From 2-12-FULL-65-11 sp049679965 (GTDB lineage: Bacteria; Acidobacteriota; Vicinamibacteria; Vicinamibacterales; CAVVIG01): a stretch of DNA of 15,753 bases. The translations under genes and the position numbers were made by a program. Below the pieces are notes generated by a model. That model was not told where the DNA came from. It saw nothing but the letters and a program-made list of their open reading frames with translations, and did not search any database. The stretch lies in contig JBAUGX010000039.1 of the NCBI GenBank assembly GCA_049679965.1, positions 1 to 15,753 on the forward strand, given 5' to 3'. Below, piece after piece: positions 14,385-15,753 of this stretch. Positions within the stretch are counted from its first letter, which is position 1. The number at the start of each line of letters is the position of its first letter.

Positions 14385-14708
14385 ATGGCCGACCAACCCA
14401 GACAGATCAACTTCACCATCACGCCTGACGACGATTCGACGCTGCCGCGCACCTACGCCAATTTCTGCTCCATCGCCCATACGCCATTCGACTTCACGCT
14501 GACCTTCTGCGAGGTGATGCCACTCACCGAAAGAGAGATCAAGGAAGCGTCGGCCGATCACGTCGTCCGCGCGCCCGTCCGCTCCAAGATTGTCGTCCCG
14601 GTGCAGTTTGTCCCGAATCTGATCGCGGCGATGCAGGAGCACTGGCGCGTGTACTCCGAGTCCTACAGCAACGTCGGCTGGAACAAGGGCGAGGGTCCCG
14701 TTCATTAA
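14385..14708 (+). CDS. DUF3467 family protein
   Basis: A 107-residue protein with the features of DUF3467: the early phrase TYANFCSIAHTPFDFTLTFCEV and a C-terminal IVVPVQFVPNLIAAMQEHW followed by a short tail. The family is small, cytosolic by composition (no signal or membrane segment) and of unknown function. It starts 23 bases after lexA, with GGGG just before the ATG, probably on the lexA transcript, and its stop overlaps the proposed nth start by 5 bases. The context next to lexA and endonuclease III might hint at a DNA-repair link, but this is inference. Confidence 0.85.
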   Translation: MADQPRQINFTITPDDDSTLPRTYANFCSIAHTPFDFTLTFCEVMPLTEREIKEASADHVVRAPVRSKIVVPVQFVPNLIAAMQEHWRVYSESYSNVGWNKGEGPVH

Positions 14709-15387
14709 GACACCGAGCGACGTCCGGCGCATTTTCGATGCGCTCGAAGGTCAGCATCCCAATGCGGACACCGAGCTGCACTACGCGAACGCGTTTGAGC
14801 TCCTGGTGGCGACGATTCTGTCCGCACAATCGACCGATCAGCGGGTCAACCTGGTGACGCCGGCGCTCTTTCGCCGGTATCCGCACGCGCAGGAGTTGTC
14901 GAGCGCGAGCCCCGCCGACCTCGAGCCCCTGATTCACTCGACGGGCTTTTTCCGGGCGAAGTCCAAGGCGCTCGTGGGCATGGCAAAGGCGCTCGTCGCG
15001 GACCACGGCGGTGATGTCCCCCGGGACATCGATGAGCTCGTCATGCTTCCGGGCGTCGGCCGCAAGACAGCCAACGTCGTGCTGGGGCACGCGCTCGGAA
15101 TCCCTGCGCTACCGGTCGATCGCCACGTGCTGCGCGTGGCCAACCGTATCGGGCTGGCAGAATCCGACGATCCCGAGATTGTCGAAAGGCAATTGTGCGG
15201 TGCGCTGCCGAAGCCGCGCTGGACGCGCGCGTCCGACACGCTGATCCTGCACGGGCGCCGCATCTGCCGCCCAAAACCGCAGTGCGACCAATGTGCCGTG
15301 GAACACGACTGCGACTTCGTGGACGCGCTCAAACTGGATCGGTCGCCCGTCGCGCGGAAACGACCCCGGAAGCGGCCCCGTGGGTAA
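14704..15387 (+). CDS. nth: Endonuclease III (DNA glycosylase/AP lyase), unusual ATT start
   Basis: Removes oxidised pyrimidines from DNA and nicks the abasic site. The HhH-GPD signature LPGVGRKTANVVL contains the catalytic lysine, and VDRHVLRVANRIGL the catalytic aspartate. Counting from an ATT at 14704 they are K121 and D139, almost the same as K120 and D138 of E. coli. A 4Fe-4S cluster loop follows (C188, C194, C197, C203), spaced C-x5-C-x2-C-x5-C instead of the usual C-x6-C-x2-C-x5-C. The family N-terminus (DVRRIFDALEGQHPNADTELHYANAFELL) is encoded upstream of the first ordinary start, a GTG at 14806, which would cut into the fold. In this frame no ATG, GTG or TTG exists between the stop at 14620 and 14806. 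ATT at 14704, 9 bases after GAGG, is the best candidate; a base error is the alternative. Confidence 0.9.
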   Translation: MKTPSDVRRIFDALEGQHPNADTELHYANAFELLVATILSAQSTDQRVNLVTPALFRRYPHAQELSSASPADLEPLIHSTGFFRAKSKALVGMAKALVADHGGDVPRDIDELVMLPGVGRKTANVVLGHALGIPALPVDRHVLRVANRIGLAESDDPEIVERQLCGALPKPRWTRASDTLILHGRRICRPKPQCDQCAVEHDCDFVDALKLDRSPVARKRPRKRPRG

Positions 15388-15753
15388 ATCGGAGTTCGAG
15401 CGGCTGGTCGCCGACGCGCTTGCCACCATCCCACGTCGCTTTCGCGACGCGATGCAAAACCTCGCTATCGTCGTGCAGGACGAACCGTCGGCGGAGCTGC
15501 TCGAGGAAATGGAGATCGAGCCGCCCGACACGCTGTTCGGTCTCTATCACGGCACACCGCTGACCGAGCGCACCTGGGGATACGGCAACTCGATGCCCGA
15601 TCAGATTCTGATCTTCCAGGGACCCCACGAGCGCGAGGCCGAGAACCAGGACGACCGGCCGGTTTGGCTACATCTCGCTGATGGCCCAGGCCGCCGGCGT
15701 CCGTCCCAACTTCGACATCGGCGGCAGCGCTCTCGCCGACGGCGGATCCGGTC
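15380..15753 (+). CDS. Zincin-like metallopeptidase (MTH/Zincin_1 family), incomplete and abnormal at its 3' end
   Basis: The first about 90 residues match the small bacterial zincin-like family: FERLVADALATIPRRFRDAMQNLAIVVQDEPS, then LFGLYHGTPLTERTWGYGNSMPDQILIFQGPHERE. The family normally continues into a helix with HExxH that binds zinc. Here, after DD at 15650-15655, the frame reads RPVWLHLADGPGRRRP..., an Arg-rich stretch that looks like out-of-frame high-GC DNA. None of the three forward frames supplies HExxH before the window ends. Another frame from about 15654 reads a smooth coding-like sequence (GRFGYISLMAQAAGVRPNFDIGG) that I cannot assign. The GTG start overlaps the nth stop by 8 bases. 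An internal fusion, a recombination point or an assembly error near 15655 are all possible. Confidence 0.7.
   Translation, partial: MGKSEFERLVADALATIPRRFRDAMQNLAIVVQDEPSAELLEEMEIEPPDTLFGLYHGTPLTERTWGYGNSMPDQILIFQGPHEREAENQDDRPVWLHLADGPGRRRPSQLRHRRQRSRRRRIR

Overview
This window is a high-GC stretch of bacterial chromosome that is almost fully coding. The gene content is mostly housekeeping, and I see no tRNA, rRNA, CRISPR array, insertion sequence or phage gene. The style of several genes fits Acidobacteriota, perhaps the Vicinamibacteria: a zf-HC2 anti-sigma factor with a 'PSPLFWDHFSARVREAV' linker, a DUF3467 protein, a late zincin-like peptidase gene and a repeat-bearing Rho N-terminus. That placement is inference; no marker gene here settles it.

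Region 1 (1-5010, + strand) is a protein quality-control operon: the 3' part of a CbpA/DnaJ-type co-chaperone, then the disaggregase clpB, then the membrane protease ftsH. They are joined by a 4-base ATGA overlap and a 1-base TAGTG overlap, so disaggregation and membrane proteolysis are probably co-translated.

Region 2 (4968-11684, - strand) converges on ftsH with a 43-base overlap. Read in its own direction it runs recG (fork-reversal helicase), rsmD (16S rRNA methyltransferase), coaD (CoA biosynthesis), a class I aminotransferase, a small CoA-binding protein, then rho and a CDGSH iron-sulfur protein. rho has its own good sigma-70-type promoter and a leader of about 90 nt with a GC hairpin. 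An AT-rich imperfect inverted repeat separates rsmD from coaD.

Region 3 (11722-13529, - strand) is a three-gene ECF cassette: sigma factor, membrane-anchored zinc-finger anti-sigma factor, and an exported helical protein that resembles the Spy/CpxP (LTxxQ) type. It is probably an envelope-stress module.

Region 4 (13677-15753, + strand) begins with lexA, divergent from the sigma factor. It is preceded by a near-consensus promoter whose -35 box lies inside a 9-bp perfect inverted repeat, a strong candidate for the SOS operator. A DUF3467 protein, endonuclease III (nth) and the start of a zincin-like metallopeptidase follow. Two oddities are here: nth has no ATG/GTG/TTG at its conserved N-terminus and may start at ATT, and the metallopeptidase loses family resemblance at about 15655, just before the expected HExxH motif.

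I did not find a convincing undescribed multi-gene system. The most useful leads are the lexA operator, the nth start codon and the disrupted peptidase at the right edge.
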